Assembly (NCBI GenBank): GCA_037157565.1
Contig: JAZHRO010000024.1
Coordinates: 8,996,501-9,060,500 of the forward strand
From: Thalassia testudinum
Taxonomy: Eukaryota; Streptophyta; Magnoliopsida; Alismatales; Hydrocharitaceae
Length of the DNA: 64,000 bases
Reading direction: 5' to 3'
Numbering within the stretch: position 1 is the first letter of the stretch; each line of letters begins with the position of its first letter. Positions 22,613-34,694 of this stretch are shown here, piece by piece. Below the pieces are notes generated by a model. It ran no database searches. It had not been told where the DNA came from and saw only the letters and a program-made list of their open reading frames with translations. Made by a program: the position numbers and the translations under genes.

Positions 22613-23737
22613 ACAATCAAACCTGTCCTTAAATGGGTTAGCCTACAGACCTACAGACTCTCAAAACCCGTCTTGAGATAAAGGAACGATTTGATCTACT
22701 TCTGTCTGTTCAATCCAACCAGTTAGAAGGAGGGACTGGGGAGAAGGTTCTTCCTTCGGCTTGCGCCTCCGGTTCCTAGTGTACCCCCCAGCCGCGATCG
22801 TTTGACTCTGCTCCCCTAGCTAGACATCAGATTGAACAATAGAAACAGACTAATCGAAAATAATCTCGTTCTGAGTTCTGAAGAGCGAGTCCAATCCTTA
22901 AGGCCAACGTCTACTCTGTTTTATTTAGGGCTAGGTTTGAATGTGCTTTGGAATGTGATGGGCCCTTTAAATGGGTTGTGCCCTTAATGATTGATTGCTT
23001 TGTGTGTGCGTGCACAACCAGTGGTTTTCAAGCAAGATTATTTTTGATGTGGTGAATTTTAAGGTTCAAATCTTGCTTAGTAGCTTTTAGGATTCAACTT
23101 TAGGTGTTTTCAATCAAGTTTCATTGGCACACCAGGTTTTGCAAGCACAGGTGAAGATATTTTCCTTTAAAGTTTAAAAAGAATGTGGAGTGCCTGGTAG
23201 ATCCCTAAGAGTTGATCCTAATTGGCAGCTACTTGATGAGTTGATTTTATTTGAAGTGGTGCGGCCCAAACAACTCAAACAACTGGCCTGATGCACCACC
23301 TAATTAGGCACACAAATGATTACCCAATCTGATTTCTACTCGATTATGTGTTTGGATGTGTGTACCGGCTCCTAAGATTGGTTTACCGGTTGAGTTAGAA
23401 AATCAGATGAGGTTGTGTACCTCTGTGAGATTTTTTTTTTTTTTTTCTTCTTTTAATGTGGGGGTTGGAGTGAGTATGGATGTCAAACAACAAACAATCT
23501 AACCTTAGAGTTTATAAGAACACCTAGGTTGATTGATGTTTGAATTATTATGTGATGAAATGAAATCTAATGGGTGGGAGGTGGGGGGTAACTTACAAAA
23601 CCTTCCACAGCACTTTACTCCGATCTACCGCTTTTGCCTGTCTCAAAAGAGTACCTGCAATTACAATAAGAAAGGAGAAAAGTGAGGTAAATGATTTGTA
23701 AGTTACAAAACGCGAAGAGAAATCAAAGAGCGTTGCC
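22613..23737 (-). other. 5' leader of the nested element
   Basis: About 1.1 kb between the primer-binding site and the long frame. No coding region was recognised; a T run lies at 23431-23446. Confidence 0.5.
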
Positions 23738-23755
23738 TCCCCGGCAACGGCGCCA
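23738..23755 (-). other. Primer-binding site, tRNA-Asp type
   Basis: The plus strand reads as the 3' end of a tRNA (CCCCGGCAACGGCGCCA). Its complement TGGCGCCGTTGCCGGGGA starts 3 bases after the 5' LTR end, a form typical of plant Tat/Athila elements. Confidence 0.85.
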
Positions 23756-23758
23756 AAA

Positions 23759-25524
23759 TGTTGAGCGCGAGAATCTACGCTAACGTGTTTGGTTTTTGGA
23801 AAAACCCGTCGTTGTAGTTCGAAAGCGAAGGATTCGTGTTCAACAAATAAAATTTATACCGAAATAAGAATTCCGGGTCGAACACAGGGAGGCGAACGTT
23901 TGATTTAAAAACTTCGCGTTTCGTTTTTTTATTTTGTCACGAAGAAATTCAATTTAAACTATCTAAGTATCTACAACAAATAAAAGAGAGAGAGGGAGTA
24001 AGAGAGAGCGAAGGAATACTATACATGAAAATCAAAATGAGATGTAGAATAGACAAGGAATTTATAAAAAGAGTTCTTTCATTACAACTAGAAAACATAA
24101 AACAATTACTCTAGAAAGCATTAAAAGAATGGAGGGAGAAATGTCCTCCTCGACGATCGCTCGGAGGACGAATAGACTACTCTAGAAAGCAGTAAATCTA
24201 TACTAGAAAGCAGTAAAAAGAATAGGGAGAGAGAAATCCTCCTCGACGGTCGCTTGGAGGACGAGCCGGACGGGACGACGCCTGGACGAAGGAGAACGAA
24301 GCGGGACGAAGGAGGACGAAGCAGAAGAACGGGAACGAAGCAGCACGCCGTCGTCGTCGCGGGATCCACTTCCGAAGGGGGACGAAAATTTGGACTTTAT
24401 CTCGCGAGAAGCATCCCGGGTGTGGGACAAGCTTCTCTTGAGCTTTGGAGAGGTAGAGAGGAGAAGGAAGGGATCAAAATTTCGTATGGAGGGGGTCTCC
24501 TTTTATAGTTGCAAGGAGTGGGGGCAAAATGGACATTACATCTTCAAAATAATAAATAAGGGGTCTTTAGTGACGGATAAAACCGTCGCTAAAGCCCCGC
24601 CGTCGCCGTCGCCGCCGCGCCACGCGCGCCCGCTCGGCTGGCCTGCGCGCGTAACGCAGACGCACGTCCGCGTCGTCTCAGCCGTCCGATCGCGAGATCG
24701 GACGGCTTAGATCGCGCCCGCGCCCGCTGCGTAGCGCGTCGCCCGCGTGCGATCGCGCGCCCACCAGGGCGTCCAATTGCGCGTCGGCGCTATCGGGCGC
24801 GCGCGGCCGTTGGATCTTCATCCGACGCTCGTGCGCGCCTGCTCGCCCGCGCCTTCGCCCCCCTCCCCGCGGCTCGAACCCGCGACCTCCGCTTCGCCCG
24901 CAGCTGCGTAGCCGCTGCGCTACGCGGCGAAATGGTCGCGCGGACGTTTTTAAACGCGCGCGACCGCAGCCGTTGGATCGAGATCCAACGGCGGAGAGGA
25001 GACGTTGCGTGGTCTTCACAGGACTCCTGCGGCCGATTGGGCGGCTGGGATGGCGCCACGTGGCGCTATCTTGGCCGTCCATCTTCTGGAAGTTGTAGAT
25101 GGTGCCACGGATGTCGGATTGACTTGATTTTTGTGTCGTTCGGCTGCGATCGTCGATCCGAATTCATCCGTGTGGTCGGATTTTCCATCTGAAGTGCGGA
25201 TTTACACCATCCTGGCCCTTGATCTTCTAGGGTTCCCCGGTCTCTATCTGATGCTACGGATGCCTGATTAGGGCGATCTTGGAGTCGTTGAACTCCAATC
25301 GTCGCCCTGATCATATCCATACGGTTGGATCTTTGATCCGAGGCCCCGATAAAATATTTGCCCTGTCCAAGCACATAAAAGGAGACAATTAACCTCCATT
25401 TTATTCAAACTACTCTAAATGCAAGATGATGCATGTAATGCAATATTTATATCATGAAATGCAATCCTATGCTTAAGAACATGCATAAATAGACATTTTA
25501 AGTAGTGTAAATGTGTTTACATCA
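23759..25524 (-). repeat. 5' LTR of the nested element
   Basis: A 1766-bp LTR, nearly identical to 17774-19537. It has the same TATA box (24498-24507), tRNA-like segment (24867-24927) and hairpins. Confidence 0.92.
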
Positions 25525-25733
25525 GTCCTCCATCAATGTCTCGCACGGACGGGTTGGTCTCCTCGTAGGTCATGGCAACCTCGACTACGTGGGAGAAGGT
25601 AGGCAGCTTCAGGGGCTTTACATACCCTCGAATGGCAGGTCGGAGACCCTCAATGAATCTACACAGGCGCTCCTCCTCGGTGGACACGGCTGTTGGGGTG
25701 AAGCGTGACAGCTCTAGAAACACGTACAGTGCG
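25525..25733 (-). pseudogene. gag fragment of the gypsy element
   Basis: The minus strand encodes ELSRFTPTAVSTEEERLCRF and IRGYVKPLKLPTFSHVVEVA, the C-terminal part of a retrotransposon gag domain. It is cut by the nested element on one side and by a solo LTR on the other. Confidence 0.8.
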
Positions 25734-27636
25734 TGTTAAGACCCGTGCTATTAAAGCCCTCTAAGATGTCTGGAAGTTGGGTCAGACGTCTGGAAATCAA
25801 TTTTTGTGTGCGTACGTCCTCGAGTCTCCGAGCGTGCCGCACGCAGATTGTGAGTAGCCGCCTTTTTCTCCCCTCTCACTGACAGAACCCTAACCCTCAC
25901 CTACTTAAACCCTTCTCCTCTCCCTCGTTCACCACCTCACTTCTCCTTCCTCCAGCGAGAGCGAGAGCGGTGAGTGCAGCAAGCGAAGCGGCGGAAAGGA
26001 GGAGCAGTGAGAGGAGAGGAGAGGAGAGCGCACGAGCTCACGAGAGAGCTCGCCGGAGAAGCTCGCGGCTGGTCGGGCATGCGCAAGGCGAAGAGGTGTG
26101 TCGGGGAGATCCTCCCCGACACTGCTGCAATTAGAGCAGCGGACGAGCGAGCACGGCGCGGTCGCGTGCAGCACGAAGAAGATGAAGGGAGCTTTTGGTT
26201 CTAGGATTTTCCCAAAATCAGACGTCCGGATCTACATCCAGACGACGTAGACGACGTTTGGAGGAGACTCCAGACGACTGAGAGGTAAATCCTGCGCCCT
26301 ATACCTCCCTTTGCAGATACGGCCATGCAGGCCGTTTCGCCGAGGCACTGATACGTGCCGTATTAAAGAGATTTACGTTGCGCGTGCAGGATTCGCTTCG
26401 GGAAGGCACGAGACATGCCCTTCTACGCGGTTCAGACGTCTGGGTAAGGCACCAGATGGCGGGGAGCGTCTCCAAATGTCCGGAGAGGTGGTCGGACGTC
26501 TGGAACTAGGTCCAGACAGTTCAGCAGGATCCCTGGACGTCTGAGGAGCAGCGCAGAGTGAGGTATGGTTTTGGACTTCTTTTAAGACATCTGAAAGGCA
26601 TTCCAAACGTCTGATACAAGTCAGGATTGTCGTTTTTGACCCGTTTTGGGTCCGTTTGAGGTCCAATTTCCGCAATTAAGATTCCGTTCTTCTTCGTATA
26701 AGTTCCTCTACTTGTTGGAATGCTTTTATCATGTTCTGAGTGGTTTCTTGTGGTTGATCATTGTGTTAGGACCCCGTTCCATTGTGGATTTGGGGGTTGC
26801 GGAGGGGCGAGACCCCTGTTTGGTTACTGAGAAGGTTTAGACCCTTGTTACTGAGAGGGCTATGCCCTATACTGGTTCCGTGCTGTGCTTTGGACGCACC
26901 CGTTAATGGAAACGACTGACCACGTGCCAGTGCGGGGTAGCTACTCGTGTGTTTATCGCACGTGTCGTAGTCACCGTTACGTCTGTCAGTGACCTTGGGA
27001 TGGTTGACTGAGTGTAGGACATCCACGGGGGACTCTCCTGGCCAGGAGAGCACCACGTGCTACTTCTACTCTTCGGAAAAGACTGCAATCAGGATCGTTC
27101 CCACGAGGAACATTCGAGATCAAGAAAAAGACCAAATAAATAAAGCAAGTGATGAAAGAAAGAATAATTAGTTAAATAAAGAAAGAAATTGAAAACAACA
27201 GCTACCTGTCCACCTTTACTGTTTTTAGCTAGCTAGTTGCCACTCTACTTAGCGTTCGCTGATTTCATGTACTCATAACCTTTTCAGGTCCAGGTGCTGA
27301 GTAGTAAGAGCCTACGGCTGTAGAGGGTGCTGGGCCCAGTAGAGCCTAGTAGTTGTACCTGTTCAGTTGTAGTGAGTAATTTGTTACGCTCTTGTACTCT
27401 TTTATTGTAACTTTATATTCCTGTATCTGTTTAAATTCTCTACTATTGTGGTGGCGTGTACTGTAGTAGCTTACTTTTTTACTGCTATACTTTTGTTACT
27501 ATTAGTTGCTTGCATGGTGAATGTGGTTTACTTTTACTACTTTTTGGTTACTTCCTTGTTGAACGACTGGGTCTTGGGATCATTCTAGTCGGTCCGATCT
27601 CGTGTCCTGTAGGGATTCGGGAACCGGGTTGTAACA
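25734..27636 (+). repeat. Solo LTR inserted in gag (plus orientation)
   Basis: Runs from TGTTAAGACC to GGTTGTAACA, flanked by GTGCG and GTACG (4 of 5 match). Gag coding continues on both sides. It is related to the host element's LTR family but shorter than the copy at 28169-30870 by an internal loss. Confidence 0.8.
25765..26611. repeat. Phased GACGTC arrays in the 25734 solo LTR
   Basis: Core starts are 25765, 25785 (20); 26221, 26241, 26253, 26273 (20,12,20); 26435, 26455, 26475, 26495, 26515, 26536 (20,20,20,20,21); and 26574, 26586, 26606 (12,20). Confidence 0.85.
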
Positions 27637-28168
27637 GTACGCACTAACTATCATTGCCCCCTTGCGGAGAGTGTGGAACTCCCGCCTCCTTTGATCTTGC
27701 TAAGTCTGTGGGAAGTACTGCTCACAGAAGAGCACTACAAACCGGTCCCACGTCAGCTCTCCCTCCTCCTGTCCTCTGATCACCCTCCACTACCTGTGAG
27801 CTGCACTCTCCAGCTGATATGTGGCAAAGGCCACACAGCACTCTGCAAGAGGCAGAGGGTGTCAAAGATCTCCATATGTTCCAGCCAATCCTTTGCCTCA
27901 GACGGGCTCTCCTCCCCCTTGAAAGAGGGGGCTTCAGCTTCCTGAACTAGCTGAAGATCTCGTGGTGCAGTCGCAACAGGGGAATGGGTGCACCTCCCGA
28001 CAAGGAGGACTCGTGCCCTGAAGTGTATGAAGGAGGTGGGGGTGGTGAAGGATCACCCCCTCCCCCTCCAGCTCGTCCAGTGCCATGGCGGCTTGCTTGC
28101 CCCACGGAGGACTCCCCCTCCGCATCCCCAGGAAGAGGAGGCTGATGTAGCTCCTCCCATATGAGATT
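27637..28168 (-). pseudogene. gag N-terminal half of the gypsy element
   Basis: The minus strand matches the gag plan: FKGEESPSEAKDWLEHMEIF, then a WW-like region and EQYFP-type sequence, ending near TLRKGAMIV. Several frameshifts and stops are present. Confidence 0.75.
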
Positions 28169-30870
28169 TGTAACGACCCGAATCCCGAATCCCTACGAGA
28201 CACGAGAATTGGACCGACTCGACTAATCCCAAGACCCAGTCGTCCAACGAGAAAGTAACCAAAAGAGCAGTAAAATAAACCACATTCACCATGTATATAA
28301 CTAGCAGTAACAAAATACAACAGTAAAGAAAAGAAATACTACAGCATACACCACCACACCAGTAGAGAAATAAACATGTACATAACATGAAGCTTACATT
28401 AAAGAGAGTACAAGGAGCAACAGAGAAAACTACTCGCTACAGTGGAAGAAAAGTACAGAAAGAACTACAGGTAACCCTACTGGACCCTACTAGGCCCAGC
28501 GTCCTCTGCAACCGCTGACCCTGGCTGCTCAACACCTGGTCCTGAAAAGTAAAGAGGGTAACATGTCAGCGAAACGCTGAGTAGAGTAGCAACTAAAAGC
28601 TAAAGAAGCAGTAGAGTATACAGTAGCTGTTATATTTTTTACTTTCTTTATTTACGTCTTTCTATTATTTCACTATTGATTTATTCCTCAGATCCTTCTC
28701 TTGATCTTGAATTTCCTCGTGGGAACGATCTTGATTGGAGTCTTTTCCGAAAAGTAGAAGTGACACGTGGTGCTCTCCTGGCCGGAAGAGTCCCCCGTGG
28801 TGGTCCTACCCTCAGTCAACCACCCCAAGGTCACTGACAGACGTAACGGTGACTACGGCATGCGCGATAAGTGCACGGGTAGCTACCCCGCACTGGCACG
28901 CGGTCAGTCGTTTCCGTTAACAGGTGCGCCCAAAGTACAGCACGGAACTAGTATAGGGCAGAGCCCTCTTAGTAACATGGGTCCAACCCCTCCACAGTCC
29001 ACGCACCCTCGCCTGACTACCCTCGTTTGCCCAGTGGGCCTAACAAGTCAGTGTAGGAGGGCTAGCAGAACTCCGGGGCCCGTGGGGTAGCTAGTGCTCT
29101 TCCTACACTAGTAGCTCTCCTCGGTACTGCGTACGCGAGGGCCAACAAGTCGGTGTATAGTGGCCAAACCCACCCCGGTCTCAACCCGAGGGCGGCAAGC
29201 TCCCCTCTACACTAAGAGGTAAGGTGTGCTCTCTTTGGTACCACGTACCCAAGAGACAACACACTTCCATGTTTCACTTTCTCAGTTCCATTCTATTCTC
29301 TTTCCAGGAGTTCTACTCCTAATTCCCCGTAGGGTTCATGTTCTTTTCGTTTGGCCATTTTAGGTTTCACCGTTCCAGTTTTACGTTCATACAACCCATG
29401 TTTTCAATCATATTTATTCATTCATAACAGGCAGCTGTTAATCAATTTACAGGCAGCTATTATTTCCTTTCTACTTTCTGAAACTTCAATGTCCGTATAT
29501 TCAACTAGTTTTCTAGTCCTAGGATTCATGCCGTATCCTAGGATCTATCATTCAATCTAGTTTTCCAATCCTAAGATTCATGCAATACCCTAGGATCTAT
29601 CATTCAATCTAATTTCTCAGTCTTAGGGTTCATGCAATGTCCTAGACTCTATTAATTGTTTCAAAATTATAACCAATTTTGTTAAATAAATTAAAAAGCC
29701 ACTCTACCAGCGAAACCGGGAGTACTGGGGGCGTGGTCAGCAATCCCGCGCGCCTCCGCAACCCCCAAGACTGCAACGGAGCGGGGTCATAACACAAGGA
29801 TCAATCACAAGGAGTTTCTCAGAACGGTATACAATTACTGTAAACGGGTAGAGGAATTTATTCTGGAAAGAACACAACTCGAAACGCGGAAAATGGACTC
29901 CGAACGAGCCCTAAACGGGTCAAAAATGATAAAACTGTCCAAAATCAGACGTCTGGAACCTCTTCCAGACGTCTTAAAAGGTGGGTCAGGTCGTACCTTA
30001 GTTCTGCGTAGTCCTTCAGACATCTAGGAGCCCGCTGGGATGTCTGGCTTGGTTTCCAGACGTCCGATTGTCTCCCCGGAAGTCTGGAGGTTCTCTTCGT
30101 CGTCTGGGACTGCGGCCAGACGTCTGATTTATGTGGGATGGCGAGCCCTCGCGCCCTCCCGAGCAGAACCTGCGCACACACACATTTGCTCTCAGCACGA
30201 CGAAATGCAGACGAAGTCGCGGCGGACGGCTGCATGGCCGTACACGCGAAAAAGGGAGAAGATAGAAATATCTTACCTATCAGACGTCTGGATAGTCCTC
30301 CAGACGTCTTCAGCGTCGTCTGGTCGTAAGTCCATACGTCTGATTCTGGAAAATTTTCCAGAACCAGAGCCCGATTTGCTCTCCACCTGTGACGCACGGC
30401 CACACCGCGCCCCGTCCGCCTGCTGCTCGAGCTGTAGCAGCCCCTCCGCGACACCCCACGCCCGCCGCTCCCCCGCCGGCCGACTCTAGCTGCCCCGGCA
30501 AGCTTGAACCCTCGCGGTCGAGCTTCTTCCTTCCGCTCGCAACCCTCCTTCCCGCACGCTCGTCGCGGCCGCTGCCGCCGCCGCTCACTCGCTCGCACTC
30601 TCACACTGGCAAGGAGAAGGAGAAGAGGAAGGCGGAGGAGATGAGGGTGAGGGAGAGGGTGAGGGTGTCTTATAAGGCCGCGCGGGGAGAGAGAGAAGAG
30701 AGCGACACGCCTGCAGGAGGAGAGAGAGGAAAAGAGGAACGAAAGCGGCGGGTGCAGTCTGCGCGCGTACGTGCACAGACGCAACCCCGTACGTCGAAAA
30801 AATTTATTACCAGACGTCTGGGCCACTTCCCAGACGTCTTAAAAACCCGTCTGATGCCACGTTCGTAACA
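28169..30870 (-). repeat. Solo LTR inserted near the gag start
   Basis: A 2702-bp copy bounded by TGTAACGACCC and ACGTTCGTAACA, flanked by AGATT and AGATC (4 of 5 match). On the minus strand TATAAG (30671-30676) lies between the upstream and downstream palindrome modules. Long frames in its GC-rich part are by-products of composition. Confidence 0.8.
29948..30851. repeat. Phased GACGTC arrays in the 28169 solo LTR
   Basis: Core starts are 29948, 29968 (20); 30019, 30039, 30059, 30079, 30099, 30119 (five intervals of 20); 30283, 30303, 30315, 30335 (20,12,20); and 30813, 30833 (20), with a weak core at 30846. 29947-29974 is a perfect hairpin of 12-bp arms with a 4-nt loop. Confidence 0.9.
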
Positions 30871-31193
30871 AGATCCTAGATCAGCTGGGCGAGGTCCAGG
30901 GCCTAAATGCCTGGAAGGAGAGGTGGAGCAGCCCCATCCTCGGCTATCGCTCGCCTTCCCCTGCGACCACGCCCTCGGCCACGACCATGTCCGTGGCCTG
31001 CCTCAAGAGCTCCCTGGCGAGGTATCTCCTGCATGGAGATTGAAAAGAAACGGGATTGTTGGTGACTGTTTAGCTACAGAGGAGACGTAAGACTCGGAAA
31101 TGACAATCAAGATAAAACGTTGTGATAGCTATCCTAGCTACATGTACAAGTGTGGTGATTTTTGAACTATTTGGTTTATTTTTCGGGACGACC
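30871..31193 (-). pseudogene. gag start and leader of the gypsy element
   Basis: From the ATG at 31034-31032 the minus strand encodes MQEIPRQGALEAG followed by an Arg/Gly-rich stretch (HGHGRGRGRGRRGRR), a usual gag N terminus, ending in a premature TAG. Confidence 0.6.
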
Positions 31194-31207
31194 TTTCTCT
31201 GATACCA
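31194..31207 (-). other. Primer-binding site, initiator tRNA-Met type
   Basis: The minus strand reads TGGTATCAGAG, starting 3 bases after the 5' LTR end (GTCGTGACA at 31211). Confidence 0.85.
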
Positions 31208-32468
31208 TTTTGTCACGACCCGAACCCAGATCCCTACAGGACCCGAAACCAGCTTGCCTCGATTAATCCCAAGACCTAGTCGTCAAATGAGAAATAACCA
31301 AATAACATGCATTAATCCACAACTACACAAGTACAGTAGCTAAGCAGAAAGAAATTGGGAACAAAAGGAGAAATAGAACAGTAATACTAAAATATTACAT
31401 GCCTTCAAGAATAGGAATATTGCCACCACAACAAAACTAGTACAATGTTACGACCTGATTCCCGGATCCCTACAGGATCCAAGACCAGCTCTCCTCGACT
31501 AATCCCAAGACCCAGTCGTCCAACAAGAAATGACCAAAAAGCAGAAAAGTAAACCACATTCACATATGCAATATAACTAAGGAGAAGAAAAGTACAAAGC
31601 AGTAAAAGAAAGTAAAACTGATGTTCCATTACATGCCACCACAACAACAAAAATAATGAAAAGCGGAAGTAAACAGTAGAGTCAAACAGTAACTAGCAGT
31701 CCAATACTTACTACAACAGTAAGGGAACGAAAAAGAAGTGCTGAAAGCTACGGCTGGGCTCGACTGGGCCCAGCACCCTCTGCAGCTGGAAGCTCGGGCT
31801 GCTCAATTGCTGGTCCTGAACAGCATTATGAAAAGACAGAGTCAGCGAACGCTAAGTAGAGTGGTATCTATACTATCTAAAATAGTAAAAGCAACAGGTT
31901 TAATTCTCTTTTCTATTTATCTATTTTATGTGTATTTCCTTTTCACCCATTTCTCTCAAACATCCAGATATTCTTGATCTTACATGTTTCTCGTGGGAAC
32001 GATCTTGATTGTAGTCTTTTCCGAAGAGTAGAAGGTACACGTGGTGCTCTCCTGGTTGGGAGAGTCCCCCGTGTTAGTCCTACACCCAGTCAACCACCAT
32101 GAGGTCACTGTCAAGACATAGCGGTGACTACGGCACGCGTGATAAGTGCACGGGTAGCTACCCCGCACTGACACGCGGACAGTCGTTTCCGCTAACGGAT
32201 ATGCCCAAAGTACAACACGGAACAGTATAGGGCCTTGCCCTCTCAAAACAGGGGTCTCGCCCCTCAGAACCAAATAGGGGTCTCGCCCCTCCACAGTTCG
32301 CGCACTCTCGTCTGACTACCCTGGTTTGCTTAGAGGGCCTAACAAGTCGGTGTAGGGTGGCTAGCTGAACCCCGGGTCCCGTGGGGTGGCTAGCTCTCTT
32401 CCTACACTAGTAGTTCGCCTCGGTACCGCGTACATGAGGGCGAACATGAGTCAGTGTAAAGTGACCAA

Positions 32469-34196
32469 TGTAGGTTCGTCCCTACCAGGAGGGGTGACGT
32501 AATAAATTGCGGAAATAAAAATATAAAGCAATATCACAAGAAATTAAGCAATCACAAAATGTACACAGGAATTTTTAGGTGAAAACCCAAACCGGGTGAA
32601 AACCACCACCTAACCCTCTCGAGTTAGGATTTTCCGATCAACCTAGTTGATCAAATCCACTAACCGAATCACTTTGAACGAGGGTGATTCAACCTCAATA
32701 CAAACACGCTACAAGTACGAGGGTAGCGTTCCTCAACCCCTTCTCTCCACGAGAAGGATTTTGTCCCACGAAGGAGACGGGAATTCGCAAAGCGAATACC
32801 CAACCAAATAACAAAGATAAAATAAACAATAGTCCTATAGAGCCAACAAAATAATTAAACCTAGCTTCTATAGGAAATAGGAAACTCCCCTTTGCAAGGA
32901 GTGCGTCGACGATGACGCGGTGCGTGTGCCACGCGAAGGCGCTACGTCGCTCTCGTTAACAACGCCGGGAGAGCGGGTGCGCAACGCTTGATGCTCTCAA
33001 GAGAATGGAGTTTGAGCTTGGAGAGCAAGAGAGTCTTTTCTTTGGACACAAAAGGATTGAAAGTGTATTGCAAGGTGTGTGTCTTAGTGTGTATATGTCT
33101 CTCTAGGTGTATGTCTTGTCTTTTTGTGTTACAAAGGTTCCCCTCTATTTATAGAGGCCTTAGGAAGGCTTGGAAAAGCTTCCATAGCCGTTGGGTGCAA
33201 AGCCCAAGAGAATCAGGCCGAAATCAGGACAATGATTGCATTTGACAGGGTTATCAGACGTCTAACTCTGGCATCAGACGTCTGGAAGGCCACTTTAAGA
33301 CGTCTGATTTCAAGGTCAGACGTCTGATTCTGTGCGGGTTTCTCCCTGACTTGAATCAGATCTAAACAGGGTTCTTGTGCAAGTCGATCAGACGACAAAC
33401 AGGACGTCTGGCACTATGCCTGGACGTCTGGAAACCAACTTTTACTACGCAATGGATTTGCAACGGCTAGAAAATCTCTGAGAAGAGATTTTCGGGTCAG
33501 TCGAGGCAAAACGGTCAATTATCAGACGTCTGTAAAGTCCTATGGACGTCTGATAAGGCTCTAACGGTCATAATCTTGAGTGTGTTCTAAGCCAGCCAAC
33601 GGTCCACTAATTGGACGTCTGGCAAATCCATCAGACGTCTCCTAAGACGTCTGGTCTAAGGTCTGGACGTCTGAATTTATCAGACAGAACTAACTATGTC
33701 CAGCCTAACAGTTATCAGACGTCTGAAACAACAGTCAGACGTCTTAAAATTCTTTATCAGACGTCTGATTTGTGAATTAGACGTCTGGAAAGTCTGTTTT
33801 AACCCTATATTGGTTTTCTAAGTGTTCTACAGAAAACCTAAGTATCCTAGGGTTGTGCCGGTGTTCCTAGGACTACTTGTTAGGGTACTTTGAGGCTCTT
33901 TAACATGAAATATCTAAGGAAATAAAGAGCAACAAAAGAAATGAAAAATACAACAAGTACAGAAGAAAGAATCTATCCTATTCTTCTTTTCCTTCCATCT
34001 TCAATCTGTCGCTCCAAGCGAACCTCCTCTGTTTTCCGTCAAGCTCCTCCAATCCGTCCTGGATGCGAGCTCGAGTTCCGTCTAAACACGTCTTTATTTG
34101 CAATTGACCTGAAATCTAGGACTCAAATTGCAAATGTTAAATAACACGTGTTTTGTTATCATCAAAACAAATGATCGTGGTGCTCTAGCACCAACA
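32469..34196 (-). repeat. SIRE/Maximus-like copia solo LTR
   Basis: On the minus strand it opens TGTTGGTGCTAGAGCACC followed by ATTTGTTTTGATGATAACAA, the usual start of SIRE/Maximus LTRs, and ends GGACGAACCTACA. A TATA box (CTATAAATAG) is at 33145-33154. No target duplication is seen (ACCAA versus ACTTC). The host LTR sequence does not resume where it stopped, so a deletion accompanied or followed insertion. Confidence 0.7.
33257..33785. repeat. Phased GACGTC arrays in the copia LTR
   Basis: Core starts are 33257, 33277, 33299, 33319 (20,22,20); 33391, 33403, 33423 (12,20); 33525, 33545 (20); 33614, 33634, 33646, 33666 (20,12,20); and 33718, 33738, 33760, 33780 (20,22,20). All but 33391 are exact GACGTC, usually inside AGACGTCTG. 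In element orientation the array lies just upstream of the TATA box. Confidence 0.9.
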
Positions 34197-34636
34197 ACTT
34201 CCAGTATCAGGACCTCCTCCCATCGCTCTCTGCTACGCTCTGCCTCGCACCACTATAGCTCCAGCTGCTGTAGATGGTCGGGAGGCCGTCTCCCTGAGCT
34301 CTCTCCTCCTCCCGTACTTGCCCGTGGTGGCCATGTGAGCTCCGTCGAGCTTCCACTGAAGCTCCTCCGACCTCGGCCTCCTCCTCCTCCCGAGCTCTCG
34401 TCCTTCCTCCTTCTCGCAATCCCTCGCTCGCCCTCCACTCACCTCACTGAAGGTCTGAAGGGGGGTGGTGTGTGGAGAGGAGGAAAGGGGGAAAATGGGG
34501 CTTTTATAGATGGTGTGGGGGTTTAGGGTTCGAGGAAGAGAGGAAGGGAGAGAGAGAAGAAGAACGTTCTTCACGTCGCCCGCACGTAGAGCGCAGAACG
34601 CGTAAAAAAATTTTATTTTCAAAAATTTTATTTTCA

Positions 34637-34694
34637 GACGTCTGGGAAAGGATCCAAACGTCTGGACAGATGTCTGACTGAGACTCCAGACGTC
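34637..34694. repeat. Phased GACGTC module in the 31446 solo LTR
   Basis: Core starts 34637, 34657, 34669 and 34689 (20,12,20), near the 5' end of the LTR on the minus strand. Confidence 0.8.

Larger units (their letters stand above)
17774..25524 (-). mobile_element. Young non-autonomous LTR retrotransposon (Tat/Athila-like)
   Basis: The LTRs are 17774-19537 and 23759-25524, flanked by the exact 5-bp duplication GTCCT (17769-17773 and 25525-25529). They begin TGTTGAGCG and end TTTACATCA on the plus strand. A tRNA-Asp-type primer-binding site abuts 23759, so the element reads on the minus strand. The 4.2-kb interior carries one long frame (20783-22576) and no protease, reverse transcriptase or integrase. 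By eye the LTRs differ by two substitutions (18955 A versus G; 19160 T versus C) and one 2-bp indel. Mobilisation would need an autonomous relative. Confidence 0.92.

Noticed and set aside
29945..30826. 293-residue minus-strand frame in the solo LTR
   Set aside because: It runs through the LTR promoter block and the palindrome arrays; no domain is seen and the family copies do not keep the frame.
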